A DNA stretch of 64,000 bases from an uncultured Erythrobacter sp. (GTDB taxonomy: Bacteria; Pseudomonadota; Alphaproteobacteria; Sphingomonadales; Sphingomonadaceae). How positions within the stretch are numbered: position 1 is the stretch's first letter; each line of letters opens with the position of its first letter. Positions 37,912-46,466 of the stretch are shown here, one piece after another. The notes under the pieces were generated by a model, which was not told where the DNA came from, searched no databases, and saw only the letters and a program-made list of their open reading frames with translations. Location of the stretch: the NCBI GenBank assembly GCA_947493165.1, contig CANLPY010000002.1, forward strand, positions 248,001 to 312,000, given 5' to 3'. Position numbers and translations under genes: made by a program.

Positions 37912-39309
37912 TCAGCCCAGCTTTAGATCCGGACGGAACAGATCAGGTGACAGATCTACGCCGTATTCAGCCGCGATCTGCAGGAACTTTGGACGGATAC
38001 CAGTCGCTTCAAAATGACCCAGAATTTCCCCATCTTCGCCAACTCCGGTGTTCTTGAAGCGGAAGATTTCCTGCATGGTGATCGTCTCACCTTCCATGCC
38101 GGTCAGTTCTGATACGCTGCGCACGCGCCGCTTACCATCGGCAAGGCGTGAAACCTGCACCACCACGTTAAGAGCAGAGGAAATTTGAGACCGCGCTGAC
38201 TTACCGGTGATGTCGATCCCGCTCATGCCTATCATCTGTTCTACCCGCGACAAAGCATCGCGCGCAGAGTTGGCATGAACCGTTGTCATAGAGCCATCGT
38301 GGCCGGTGTTCATCGCTTGAAGCATATCAAACGCTTCGCCGGCGCGAACCTCGCCTACGATGATGCGATCAGGCCGCATCCGCAGCGCGTTCTTGACCAG
38401 ATCACGCTGGCTGACCTCGCCACGCCCTTCGATGTTGGGCGGGCGTGTTTCGAGCCGCGCGACATGTGTTTGTTGCAGTTGAAGTTCTGCTGAGTCTTCA
38501 ATCGTCACGATCCGCTCACGCTCGTCAATGAAAGACGACATGGCGTTGAGCATTGTCGTTTTACCAGAGCCCGTTCCGCCGGAGATCAGAACGTTGCGGC
38601 GCGATTTAACGATGGCTTCCAGCACATGGGCCATCGGTTCGGGCACACTGCCCAATTCGATGAGCTTGCCCATATTGATCGGGATTTTTGCGAATTTTCT
38701 TATCGACAGAAGCGACCCGTCGAGCGCGAGGGGGGCGACGATAGCGTTTACGCGCGAGCCATCGGCAAGGCGAGCGTCAACGAATGGTGAGGATTCGTCA
38801 ATGCGGCGGCCAACCGCGCTGACGATCTTTTGGATGATCCGCATCAAATGCTTTTCATCCTGAAAGCGGGTTTTCACCTGCTCCAACACACCACCGCGTT
38901 CGACAAACACGATATCGCAGCCATTGACGAGAATATCAGTGATACTCTCATCCTTGAGCAGCGGCTCAATCGGCCCCAGCCCCAGCAATTCATGCATGAC
39001 ATCATCAATCAGCGCGCCGCGTTCTTCGCGGTTCAATGGGTGATCGAATACGGCCAACAATTCTGGGACCAGTGCGGTTATCTCTGCCTTGATCTGCTCT
39101 TCCGGCAGCTTGTCCAGCATCGATAGGTTAATCTTGTCGAGCAATCCGCGGTGGATCGCCATCTTGATTTCCAAGAGGCGCTCTTCACGGCGGCTTAACG
39201 TTGGGTGCAAAGCAACATTCGCTTCTTCGCCCGCGCCTGCCTCGGCGTCTGTCTTGTCTTGTTCGTCGATTTCAAAATCGTCGGCGGTGTCGCGTTTAAT
39301 CTTCCACAT
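37912..39309 (-). CDS. cpaF: Tad secretion ATPase TadA/CpaF
   Basis: 465 residues of the VirB11-like secretion ATPase family. Walker A is GGTGSGKTT, the Asp-box region is [12 protein letters not shown], and further motifs are [13 protein letters not shown] and [13 protein letters not shown]. The N-terminal domain has [10 protein letters not shown] and I-T-D-I-L-V-N-G. It powers Flp pilus extension and probably retraction in the cytoplasm. It begins 2 nt after the cpaE stop. Confidence 0.95.
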   Translation of the reverse strand: MWKIKRDTADDFEIDEQDKTDAEAGAGEEANVALHPTLSRREERLLEIKMAIHRGLLDKINLSMLDKLPEEQIKAEITALVPELLAVFDHPLNREERGALIDDVMHELLGLGPIEPLLKDESITDILVNGCDIVFVERGGVLEQVKTRFQDEKHLMRIIQKIVSAVGRRIDESSPFVDARLADGSRVNAIVAPLALDGSLLSIRKFAKIPINMGKLIELGSVPEPMAHVLEAIVKSRRNVLISGGTGSGKTTMLNAMSSFIDERERIVTIEDSAELQLQQTHVARLETRPPNIEGRGEVSQRDLVKNALRMRPDRIIVGEVRAGEAFDMLQAMNTGHDGSMTTVHANSARDALSRVEQMIGMSGIDITGKSARSQISSALNVVVQVSRLADGKRRVRSVSELTGMEGETITMQEIFRFKNTGVGEDGEILGHFEATGIRPKFLQIAAEYGVDLSPDLFRPDLKLG

Positions 39310-39311
39310 GC

Positions 39312-40454
39312 TCAGACTTCCTCATCCTCATCAGGGCGCAAGTCTGCTGCCAATTGATCCATCGCTTTGGCAAATTTGGAGCGCTTTGATTGGTCCCACA
39401 CCAGCTCGCCGCGATCTTGAGCTTGCCCGATCAAGGCCGCATCATCAGGCAGCGATGCAAAGATAGGATGACGCAGCGCCTCTTCTGCCTCATCGACTTT
39501 TAGGGTTTTGAACATGCCAGTCTCAGCCTTATTCAGCACAACTCTGATCGCTTGCTTGTCGATCCCCATCGACATCAGGAAATCGATCTGACGCCGCAGC
39601 TTGCGCAAATGGTGAACGGTCAACTTGCCGACCAGTACGATCACTTGGCTGGCAAAAAGCGTTGAAAGGCTCCAACTCGTCATGGCAATCGGCATGTCGG
39701 CAACCACCAAGCTGGCATCGCGCCGCGCCATCTTTAAGATGGGTGACAATTGCTCAAAGTCGATTTCTTCGATCGGCAAAATGTCAGTCGGCGCGGCAAG
39801 AACGCCGGGCATATCATCGCGAACGGTCATCACCGAATTGAATAATTCGACATCCAGCCGCGACTTTGCCTCAAGCAGATCCTGCAAAGACAAGCGGTTA
39901 CTATATCCCAAATAGCTGGTCGCATCGCCTTTTTGCAGGTCGAGGTCGATCAGCGTCGCTGGCTGACCTTCGCGGGATACAGCCCCGGCTAGATGCGTCG
40001 CCACGGTCGTTGTGCCAACGCCGCCTGCGCAACCGATCACTGTGATCAGCGGAGCGAGCAGGTTTGGTTCGGCAGCCTTGCGGAACGCATCCAAATTCAC
40101 TTCAGCGAGCGAACCGAGCAGATCCTCGATTGAGAACGGTATTTCGAGCACGTCAATAACATCGCGCTTCATAAGGGCGCGCGTGCTGCGCACATCGAGC
40201 GATATGACCCCAGCAATCACCGGAATGCCGGGAGCCGCTGCATTGATAAGACCAATCCGATTGATCGAGGCCTCTTGCGCCGGATCAACTTCGATCACGA
40301 CAATGTCAGCTTGGTCCAGAGCCTCTGCCTGGGGCATATCGGTTAGCCCGCATTCCACCAGCGTCAGCATGTCGCTCAGTTCGCCAAGCCCCGCAACCGT
40401 GCGCGGCTGCGCCAGCACAACCACACGGCCCGGCAGATCAACTGCGCGATTCAT
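39312..40454 (-). CDS. cpaE: CpaE/TadZ ParA-like localisation ATPase
   Basis: 380 residues: a receiver-like N-terminal domain (about 10-125, V-V-I-E-V-D-P region) and a ParA/MinD-type ATPase with deviant Walker A GCAGGVGTTTVATHLA and V-V-A-D-M-P-I as the switch/Walker B segment. In Caulobacter CpaE targets the pilus machine to the cell pole. The ATG at 40454 was preferred over an in-frame TTG at 40487 since GAGG lies 5 nt upstream. It follows the tadE-like gene by 45 nt and is tightly linked to cpaF. Confidence 0.9.
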   Translation of the reverse strand: MNRAVDLPGRVVVLAQPRTVAGLGELSDMLTLVECGLTDMPQAEALDQADIVVIEVDPAQEASINRIGLINAAAPGIPVIAGVISLDVRSTRALMKRDVIDVLEIPFSIEDLLGSLAEVNLDAFRKAAEPNLLAPLITVIGCAGGVGTTTVATHLAGAVSREGQPATLIDLDLQKGDATSYLGYSNRLSLQDLLEAKSRLDVELFNSVMTVRDDMPGVLAAPTDILPIEEIDFEQLSPILKMARRDASLVVADMPIAMTSWSLSTLFASQVIVLVGKLTVHHLRKLRRQIDFLMSMGIDKQAIRVVLNKAETGMFKTLKVDEAEEALRHPIFASLPDDAALIGQAQDRGELVWDQSKRSKFAKAMDQLAADLRPDEDEEV

Positions 40455-40499
40455 TGAAACCTCATAGATGTCTTCAACTCTGCCCAATGTTTGCTCGCT

Positions 40500-41111
40500 T
40501 CAATTTGATACATTGCCTTCGCTATCCTCTGCCGTGAGAGAATAGCGCAGGTCTGGAAGATCAAGTGTGCCGCCAAAGAGCGCAAAAGTGACCGGCTGAT
40601 AATCGAGGTCCTCCAAACTGACGGTCACGATTGGGGCGACATCGGGGCCGTTCGGATCGCCGGAAAAACCGAGACCTGAATATTCATAGTCGACGGTGAC
40701 GTTGGCCGCTGTAATATCAGGTTTTATCTGCTGCATCCGTGCAACCAAAGCATCAAAAGCCGCTTGATTGAGCGTGGTGTCAAAGCCGCATTGGCCAGCA
40801 CATGTGCACCCGCTTTCATCACATGAAACCCCGGGGAATGCGCTCGCCGGGACAACCGTTCCTTGAGGTATGCCGCCGCTAACCGCAAAGCTATAATCGG
40901 CAAGCCCCGATGGCAGCATATCAGTCGCGACCGCCCATCGCGCACCCGTTTGTGTGGCCTTTTCCGATTGGTTGAACGACCAAGCATAGAGACCGACGTC
41001 GATCGTGCCGAGAATGAACAACAGCAGCAGCGGCAAGACGAGCGCAAACTCGGCCGCCGATGCACCGCGTTCATCGCGGGCGAATTCAGAGAAGGTCGCG
41101 CGTTTAATCAT
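40500..41111 (-). CDS. TadE/TadF-type minor pilin (with Cys-rich insert)
   Basis: 203 residues. The N-terminus has the pseudopilin pattern R-G-A-S-A-A-E-F-A-L-V-L-P (prepilin-peptidase site after the Gly, Glu at +5), followed by a hydrophobic helix. The middle carries a small Cys cluster (S-C-D-E-S-G-C-T-C-A-G-Q-C-G) that may form disulfides in the periplasm. It overlaps the upstream tadE gene by 4 nt. It is a minor pilin or pseudopilin of the Tad machine; TadE versus TadF cannot be decided from sequence. Confidence 0.85.
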   Translation of the reverse strand: MIKRATFSEFARDERGASAAEFALVLPLLLLFILGTIDVGLYAWSFNQSEKATQTGARWAVATDMLPSGLADYSFAVSGGIPQGTVVPASAFPGVSCDESGCTCAGQCGFDTTLNQAAFDALVARMQQIKPDITAANVTVDYEYSGLGFSGDPNGPDVAPIVTVSLEDLDYQPVTFALFGGTLDLPDLRYSLTAEDSEGNVSN

Positions 41112-41602
41112 ATGCCGTTCACCACAGCTTGAGCTGAGGCCCGCACAATCGGACTATCGCCTTGATCAAGCAACTGCGCAAAAAGCGAACCATAGTCAGC
41201 CGTAGCCGCCACGGTAACGACTGGAGCGCCCCCGGCATTGGCTTGGTAAATGCCAGTCGTCGTTGCGCTGTTGCAGGCGACAGTCACAGTGATGTCCGTA
41301 TTTTCCCAATCTGCAATCAAAGGGTTTGCGCCAGTCAAACTGCCTGTGCGCGTTACCGTTTGGATTTGTGAAACGGCAGCTGCATCAATAGTCGCTGGGC
41401 AAGAGTAATTGTCGAACGGCAAGCGTCCGGCAAACCGTGCGCCCTGCCGAACCGCTTTCACGATTTTGTGTTCGGTGTAGAAATAGTGCCCAGCTTCAAA
41501 CGTAGTGAAGATCAACGCCAGCATAATGGGCAGCATCAGCGCCATTTCAGCGCCCGCCGCGCCGCGCTCATCGCGCTTGAAAGGCCGACGCAGCACCATC
41601 AT
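41108..41602 (-). CDS. tadE: TadE-family minor pilin
   Basis: 164 residues. The N-terminal processing site R-G-A-A-G-A-E-M-A-L-M-L-P is followed by a hydrophobic helix and a pilin-like globular domain. It overlaps both neighbours by 4 nt (ATGA-type junctions), so expression is coupled with the TadG-like and TadE/F genes. Confidence 0.88.
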   Translation of the reverse strand: MMVLRRPFKRDERGAAGAEMALMLPIMLALIFTTFEAGHYFYTEHKIVKAVRQGARFAGRLPFDNYSCPATIDAAAVSQIQTVTRTGSLTGANPLIADWENTDITVTVACNSATTTGIYQANAGGAPVVTVAATADYGSLFAQLLDQGDSPIVRASAQAVVNGI

Positions 41603-43119
41603 TCGATGATATACGGGACATCCTTGCGGATCTCCTGCCCTGCTGTTGATCCGCCGCCTAGCGACGATGGACCGATGACTTCGACATAGAGGTCGCTTTT
41701 CTCGGTGATCTTGTTGCCGCCATTGCCGCGTTGCACCGAAGGTTCGACCAGGAACACGTCAATGAACTCAACTGGGGTGGAATCGAACTTGCCCGAATTG
41801 CCGCCACAATTGAGCACCGCCACACTCAAAACGCGGCGATCCGGCACAGCTGAATTGACAGGAACACCCGGCGCTCCGCAAACAGGTGCGCCATGCGCGC
41901 GCAAATTGCCGACATTTTGCACCGCCAGCGTGCTCGCATTGGCGGCTTCGTATTTATAGACATCGTAGCGAGTTGGATTTGCTCCTAGCGCGGCCGGCAT
42001 ACCGCCGGGGTAGATCCCGGAATTGCTACGGAAATACGCATTCCGATCCCATACGCCAGTGCCAATTTGGCCATCGGCGCACGCGCTTGCATTACCCACG
42101 GCGTGGCACATGTCGCGCGGGTAACCCATCGGTTGAAGCGCGTCTGCCTGAGCATTGGTTAGCGGAGTGGTCGGCGAGGTCGGACGATATGGATTCGGGC
42201 CAACCTGCCAGCCATTATTCCCGTTCGTGCCGCATGAATTGCCGTTGCCTTTCAGCAAATCTTTGCGCGAAACGGCAGATGGCGGGCAGCTCGCCTCGTC
42301 ACCAGGACAGGCATTGTTGATGCCGTTTTCATAAATATCAAAGCGCGTGTTAAGCGCATCGAGCACGCTCACTTGCACACCGGGCTTCGTGGTCACAGTG
42401 TCTGTACCGATGCAATCGCCGGGAACCTCTGAACGGCCAAGGGTCGCCGCAGTTGCGCTCGCCCCGTTTCCAGCGTTCGTTTCAAGATAGCCAAAGTTAC
42501 CCGGCACAAAGCCGCCGCCATCATTCTGGACCAGCTTCACACCTTTTCCGATGTAGAAACCCACGTCGAAATTAGGATCGGTCGCCTCGCGCGGATTGCA
42601 TAGCATCAATGGCGGCTGTTTGCAGATCGCAGAACCCAATCCGGCAAGCGCAGCGGCGTTAAGATCGCCAGAAGTCAACAGACCTGTGACCGGTAACAGC
42701 AGGTAATCTACTCGCCGCGCATCCACTGAAACCTCAATGTAATTGGCGTTGCCATCATTGCTGGCCGCGACAGTCCCGGCCTTATCTTGCCAAAACCGGA
42801 TTTGCCCGGCTGCATCGCAGGTTGTCTCAAGCGGAATGGTGACGGCGTTGTCGCCTTGAGCAAGTAAAGTCTCGTTCGCGACCAAAGCATTCGCAGCCGT
42901 GGCAGCGCGCAAACATGCACCGGTTTGACCATCCAATTGGGTCGCGCCAGCCAGTGCGGCTTGGTCCGCCGCATTCTGCAGCTCTGAATCCATCCCCGCC
43001 ATCCGGGCATAGTCAAAGCCAACACCGGCTACCGCGATCAAACCCGTCAACGCCAGCGCGTAAGTCGCAGCGGCCGCACCGCTTTGATCTTGCCAGAATT
43101 GTCGAACTTGATTGGTCAC
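41599..43119 (-). CDS. tadG: TadG-like pilus assembly protein
   Basis: 506 residues: N-terminal TadE/Flp_N-like anchor (Q-S-G-A-A-A-A-T-Y-A-L-A-L then TM) with A-D-Q-A-A-L-A-G-A-T, the mark of TadG/Tad_N proteins (pilus assembly TadE/G-like with a degenerate vWA). The large periplasmic region contains several Cys pairs (CNPREATD, CPGDEASCP, CGTNG). A canonical MIDAS is not apparent. It begins 21 nt downstream of the small lipoprotein gene and overlaps tadE. It is anchored in the inner membrane with the bulk in the periplasm. Confidence 0.85.
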   Translation of the reverse strand: MTNQVRQFWQDQSGAAAATYALALTGLIAVAGVGFDYARMAGMDSELQNAADQAALAGATQLDGQTGACLRAATAANALVANETLLAQGDNAVTIPLETTCDAAGQIRFWQDKAGTVAASNDGNANYIEVSVDARRVDYLLLPVTGLLTSGDLNAAALAGLGSAICKQPPLMLCNPREATDPNFDVGFYIGKGVKLVQNDGGGFVPGNFGYLETNAGNGASATAATLGRSEVPGDCIGTDTVTTKPGVQVSVLDALNTRFDIYENGINNACPGDEASCPPSAVSRKDLLKGNGNSCGTNGNNGWQVGPNPYRPTSPTTPLTNAQADALQPMGYPRDMCHAVGNASACADGQIGTGVWDRNAYFRSNSGIYPGGMPAALGANPTRYDVYKYEAANASTLAVQNVGNLRAHGAPVCGAPGVPVNSAVPDRRVLSVAVLNCGGNSGKFDSTPVEFIDVFLVEPSVQRGNGGNKITEKSDLYVEVIGPSSLGGGSTAGQEIRKDVPYIIE

Positions 43120-43140
43120 GATTGCCTCTCTCGCTTGCTC

Positions 43141-43428
43141 TTATTCCGGTCCTTCGGACACGGCCTCGGTGGTTGAAATGCGATCCGGTTGCTCAACCCG
43201 GCCCGCGCGATACCGATCAATCGCATTGGTCGCATTGACCGCGCTGGTTTCGGGAACCTGCGTGTCATATTCGGGATTTGGGTTGATGACCTGAGCAGCC
43301 ATGGTTGCCCGGTTTGCCTCACCCCAAGTTGGGTCCTGATAGCCAAAGGTTTCCTTATCGACGGTCGAGCAAGCGGAAATCGCCAATCCGCCGCCCAGCA
43401 GCAAAGCTGCAGCAAACTTAGAATTCAT
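43141..43428 (-). CDS. Small lipoprotein in the tad operon (CpaD position)
   Basis: 95 residues: lipoprotein signal with lipobox ISAC, then a polar region (D-P-T-W-G-E-A-N-R, Q-V-I-N-P-N-P-E-Y-D). The ATG at 43428 overlaps the end of cpaC by 11 nt, and GGAGA lies 5 nt upstream. It occupies the place between secretin and TadG where many Tad loci have CpaD. It is only about half the size of CpaD and without obvious similarity apart from the N-P-x-P-E-Y segment. It may be a reduced CpaD-type secretin partner; that is inference. Confidence 0.75.
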   Translation of the reverse strand: MNSKFAAALLLGGGLAISACSTVDKETFGYQDPTWGEANRATMAAQVINPNPEYDTQVPETSAVNATNAIDRYRAGRVEQPDRISTTEAVSEGPE

Positions 43429-44920
43429 AGCCATCTCCCTCGCCTGCATCAGCAGGTTCGTTGGTGGTTGTGGTGCTGTCTGGAGCCGCAGGAGCAGTGG
43501 TTGCAATCGGCGCCAGCTCCTCTGGCCGATAAGCGACCCCGTTTAGGATCAGATCAGCCGCGACAGGGTCTTTCACACGGTCTGTAGGCAGGCGCACTTG
43601 GCTCGGCTTAATGGGAGCCACCAATCGCGGTGTGACAATAATCAGCAGTTCAGTCTCACCCTTTTGGAAACTGGATGAGCGGAACAGCGAACCAATGATT
43701 GGGATCGATCCCAGCACCGGCACCTGACTAACGGTCGTCTGGAAATCACGCTGTAGCAAACCAGCGATGGCAAAACTTTCCCCATCGCGCAGTTCCAGGA
43801 CGGTGCTTGCCCGCCGGGTTTGCAGGCCAGGAATGGAAATACCGTTCAGATTGATCGAAGCGGTCGGATCGATTGAGCTGACTTCCGGTTCGACAATCAA
43901 GTTAATCGTATCATCGGAAAGCACAGTCGGGGTAAACCCGAGGCTGACACCAAACGGCTTGAATTCGACGGTCACTGCACCAGAAATTGCGCCTTGTCCG
44001 CCGCCGCCTGCACCCGCTCCATTGGATTGGACAACAGGAATTGGAAATTCACCGCCTGCAAGGAAGGATGCTTTCTCACCAGAAAGGGCAATCAGCGTTG
44101 GCTCAGCCAATGTCTTGGACAATCCGCGATCTTCCAGCGCATCCAGCACAGCCTCAATATTCAGACCAGCAACATCGGTGAAGAAACGGCGGAAGATACC
44201 GAATGTACCGGTGATCGAATCCAATTGCAGCACCCCTGCCCCGGTATCGGGATCAGGGACGAGTTGCGATCCGCCGCCAATCGCGCCTTGGAATGTATTG
44301 CCGTTGGAGCGAAAGAATGAACTTACGCCCAAATCCTTGCCCACGCTGCGCGAAACCTCAGCAAAGCGCACTTCCAGCATAACCTGCTGGCTGCTGCCCA
44401 AGGTCATCATATTGACGACATTATCGCCAGCATAGGCGCGCGCCAGTTGTACTGCGCGATCGGCAGCGCCAGCGCTTTTCACCATCCCGCTCAAAATGAT
44501 CGATTCATTGGAGATGCTGGCGTCGATTTGTTCGTTTGGCATCAACGCATCCATTTGGCTGCGCAAGGACAGAACATCGGGGCCGACCGCAATATCCATG
44601 ACCGCCATCACAAAGTTCTGACTGTCGTAAAGCGTCAGGCTGGTCGTGCCCATCGACTTGCCCAGCACATAGACAGAGCTTTGCGAGATGGGGAAAATAT
44701 CCGCGATCTCGTCATTGCCGATCAGCGCCTTGGCAATCGGGCGGTCCGCCGTGATCACCTGGCTTTTGTTGACCGGCACTTCGACTGCGCCAGCGTGGAT
44801 AGAGACCTGATCGCCAGACGCTTGCGCGAATGCCGGTGTTAGGCCCACTGTCAGGCCCAGCGTGCCCGCGAGCAGCATGGCTGCCCCCGTCACCGAACGA
44901 AAGAGATTAGAAGCCGCCAT
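43418..44920 (-). CDS. cpaC: Tad outer-membrane secretin CpaC/RcpA
   Basis: 500 residues: signal peptide, a pilus-secretin N-terminal domain (V-P-V-N-K-S-Q-V-I-T-A-D-R-P-I-A and Y-D-S-Q-N-F-V), a BON-like part, and the secretin domain (about 230-440) with V-M-L-E-V-R-F-A-E-V, L-A-E-P-T-L-I-A-L-S-G-E and V-P-V-L-G-S-I-P-I-I-G-S-L-F-R, ending in L-L-I-I-V-T-P-R-L-V. A Gly/Ala-rich stretch around 300 is part of the gate region. It forms the outer-membrane pore for the Flp pilus. The start overlaps cpaB by 14 nt. Confidence 0.95.
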   Translation of the reverse strand: MAASNLFRSVTGAAMLLAGTLGLTVGLTPAFAQASGDQVSIHAGAVEVPVNKSQVITADRPIAKALIGNDEIADIFPISQSSVYVLGKSMGTTSLTLYDSQNFVMAVMDIAVGPDVLSLRSQMDALMPNEQIDASISNESIILSGMVKSAGAADRAVQLARAYAGDNVVNMMTLGSSQQVMLEVRFAEVSRSVGKDLGVSSFFRSNGNTFQGAIGGGSQLVPDPDTGAGVLQLDSITGTFGIFRRFFTDVAGLNIEAVLDALEDRGLSKTLAEPTLIALSGEKASFLAGGEFPIPVVQSNGAGAGGGGQGAISGAVTVEFKPFGVSLGFTPTVLSDDTINLIVEPEVSSIDPTASINLNGISIPGLQTRRASTVLELRDGESFAIAGLLQRDFQTTVSQVPVLGSIPIIGSLFRSSSFQKGETELLIIVTPRLVAPIKPSQVRLPTDRVKDPVAADLILNGVAYRPEELAPIATTAPAAPDSTTTTNEPADAGEGDGYEF

Positions 44921-45818
44921 TGCGTTTCACCTGATAATTTTCGCTTTCAACGCCGCGCACGACCGTCATCGACGGCCCGCGAGGGCGCGCTGGTGCGCGC
45001 GATGTGGAGCTAGAGCGTTGTGCTCTGGGAGCGGCGCTTGGAGCGCTCACTCGAACCGCGCTTCGGCGGCGTTCCGGGATAACGATCCCCGCGCCGCCCA
45101 AATCGCGGGCCAAGACCGGCGCGGTCGCGCCAACCGTTTGATTTTCGATATTGCGCAGCGCCAGGCTCAGGCTGCCGATCTGGGTTGCCAGCGACAGTTT
45201 TTGCGAGCCATAAATATCTGTTTGCAGTGTTGCCGTTTGCCCGATTGTCGGCTCGGTTGCGTTTTCATCTGCGACCTGATCAATGGCCAGCACCTGAACA
45301 TTTTCAAGCACTACGGTTGTCATTTGATCGGTTCGCTCTGCGCCGTCTCCGGGGATTTGGCGAGTGAGCATAACGTCAACGACATCGCCTGCGCGCACGA
45401 AGCCGCCGACGCCTGCGACTGCATTCACTGGAATAGAAACTGCGCGCATATCTTCGGGAAGCAGCGATCCGAGCGATGCCCGCCCGCCTTCGCCGCTGAC
45501 TTTGGCGGCGAGTACTGGCTCCCCAATAACCATTGGGCGCAGCGCAACGCGCCCACCCTGCATAGCGTCTTCGATGGAGGTGAAGGCTCCGGCTGGAACA
45601 GAGCCCGCGGGCCAATTGGCCAAACGCACATTGGTTGTCGTGACTGCCGTGCCAAAACCCATGTCTTGGGTGACAACGACAATACGGCTTACGCTTTCGT
45701 TCTGCGCGACCGCTTCTTGCTGCCGCTCGTAACCGCTAAAATAGCTGTTAACGAGAAACACCGCGATCGCTGCAAGAAACACAGCAGCCCCAATGATGAG
45801 CAGATTTCTGCCCCTCAT
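44907..45818 (-). CDS. cpaB: Flp pilus assembly protein CpaB/RcpC
   Basis: 303 residues: N-terminal TM (N-L-L-I-I-G-A-A-V-F-L-A-A-I-A), an SAF-like domain (V-V-V-T-Q-D-M-G-F-G, R-A-V-S-I-P-V-N-A-V-A-G-V-G-G-F, G-D-V-V-D-V-M-L) and an Arg/Ser/Ala/Pro-rich basic C-terminus. It is a periplasmic partner of the secretin in Tad systems. It is first of the assembly genes, 88 nt after flp across a strong hairpin. Confidence 0.92.
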   Translation of the reverse strand: MRGRNLLIIGAAVFLAAIAVFLVNSYFSGYERQQEAVAQNESVSRIVVVTQDMGFGTAVTTTNVRLANWPAGSVPAGAFTSIEDAMQGGRVALRPMVIGEPVLAAKVSGEGGRASLGSLLPEDMRAVSIPVNAVAGVGGFVRAGDVVDVMLTRQIPGDGAERTDQMTTVVLENVQVLAIDQVADENATEPTIGQTATLQTDIYGSQKLSLATQIGSLSLALRNIENQTVGATAPVLARDLGGAGIVIPERRRSAVRVSAPSAAPRAQRSSSTSRAPARPRGPSMTVVRGVESENYQVKRNGGF

Positions 45819-45856
45819 GGCTCTTCCCCCCCAAATTTTAAAAAACTAAACCAACT

Positions 45857-45890
45857 GCCATCCGGCCCGAATTTCAACGGGCCGGATGGC
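45857..45890 (-). terminator. Strong terminator/attenuator hairpin between flp and cpaB
   Basis: A perfect 13-bp inverted repeat (arms GCCATCCGGCCCG and CGGGCCGGATGGC, 8-nt loop) lies 17 nt after the flp stop. On the minus strand it is followed by AGTTGGTTTAGTTTTTT, a split T-tract. This has the form of an intrinsic terminator that would stop most transcripts after flp, leaving read-through for the machine genes. Confidence 0.75.
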
Positions 45891-45906
45891 GCATCGGTAA
45901 ATGCTA

Positions 45907-46077
45907 TTAGAGAGCGTTTACAGTATCAATCTCACCTGTAGCATCAGTGATCGAGGTGTTGATCGCGGTACCCAAAGCAAACGCTGCGGTACCGATTGCA
46001 GCACCAACAACAGCCAGGATCAGCGCATATTCAGCAGCTGATGCACCGGATTCGTCACGGAGAAAGTTCTTAATCAT
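45907..46077 (-). CDS. flp: Flp/PilA-family major pilin
   Basis: A 56-residue protein. The sequence begins MIKNFLRDESGASAAEYALI; the prepilin peptidase would cut after Gly11, leaving Glu at +5 and Tyr at +6 of the mature pilin, the Flp signature. A single hydrophobic helix follows, then a short polar tail. GGGA lies 8 nt upstream of the ATG. It heads the tad cluster on the minus strand. The terminator-like hairpin just downstream fits the need for far more pilin than machine. Confidence 0.92.
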   Translation of the reverse strand: MIKNFLRDESGASAAEYALILAVVGAAIGTAAFALGTAINTSITDATGEIDTVNAL

Positions 46078-46466
46078 TTGGTATTTCCCTCACACAGTAT
46101 GAGCAGCCCCAAAGGCCTGCTCTAAATAATGTGGAGCACCGGCTTCTATTTCCGGTTTGCCCCATCCCATGTGAACTAGTCGGATATCGGCGCGACCCCA
46201 TGTTTTTATATCGGCTCACACCGATTTCGCGCTCAATTCCACTTGGAACGCCATTAAAATTCACCTTTTGTTAGGCACAGTCAATAACAAAGTCGTAAGC
46301 AAATATTATCCTTTACTATCAAAGGTTTGAAGTGCCCATTTCGTTAATCGCTTCAGTTAACGTGCGGAATTTAAGCCTCGCAAACGTAACGAATATATCA
46401 CGTTTGCGACCAGCTGGACCGGGTGCCGATCAACCCGATTCGCAATTGCGATGAACCTTGTGCTAG
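46078..46466. other. Non-coding divergent region between flp and a membrane-protein gene
   Basis: About 390 bp without a credible frame, partly AT-rich (46260-46400). It holds the flp promoter (minus) and that of the gene at 46467 (plus). The only clear element is the inverted repeat at 46379-46408. Confidence 0.5.
46379..46408. promoter_or_regulatory. 9-bp inverted repeat CGCAAACGT-N12-ACGTTTGCG
   Basis: A perfect dyad with a 12-nt AT-rich spacer, centred about 75 bp upstream of the start at 46467. Geometry and AT spacer suit a dimeric regulator operator rather than a terminator, since no T-run follows. The regulator is unknown. Confidence 0.5.

Noticed and set aside
46340..46362. CtrA-type site TTAA-N-TTAAC upstream of flp
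   Set aside because: The spacer between TTAATC and TTAAC is 9 nt, not the 7 nt of the CtrA consensus.
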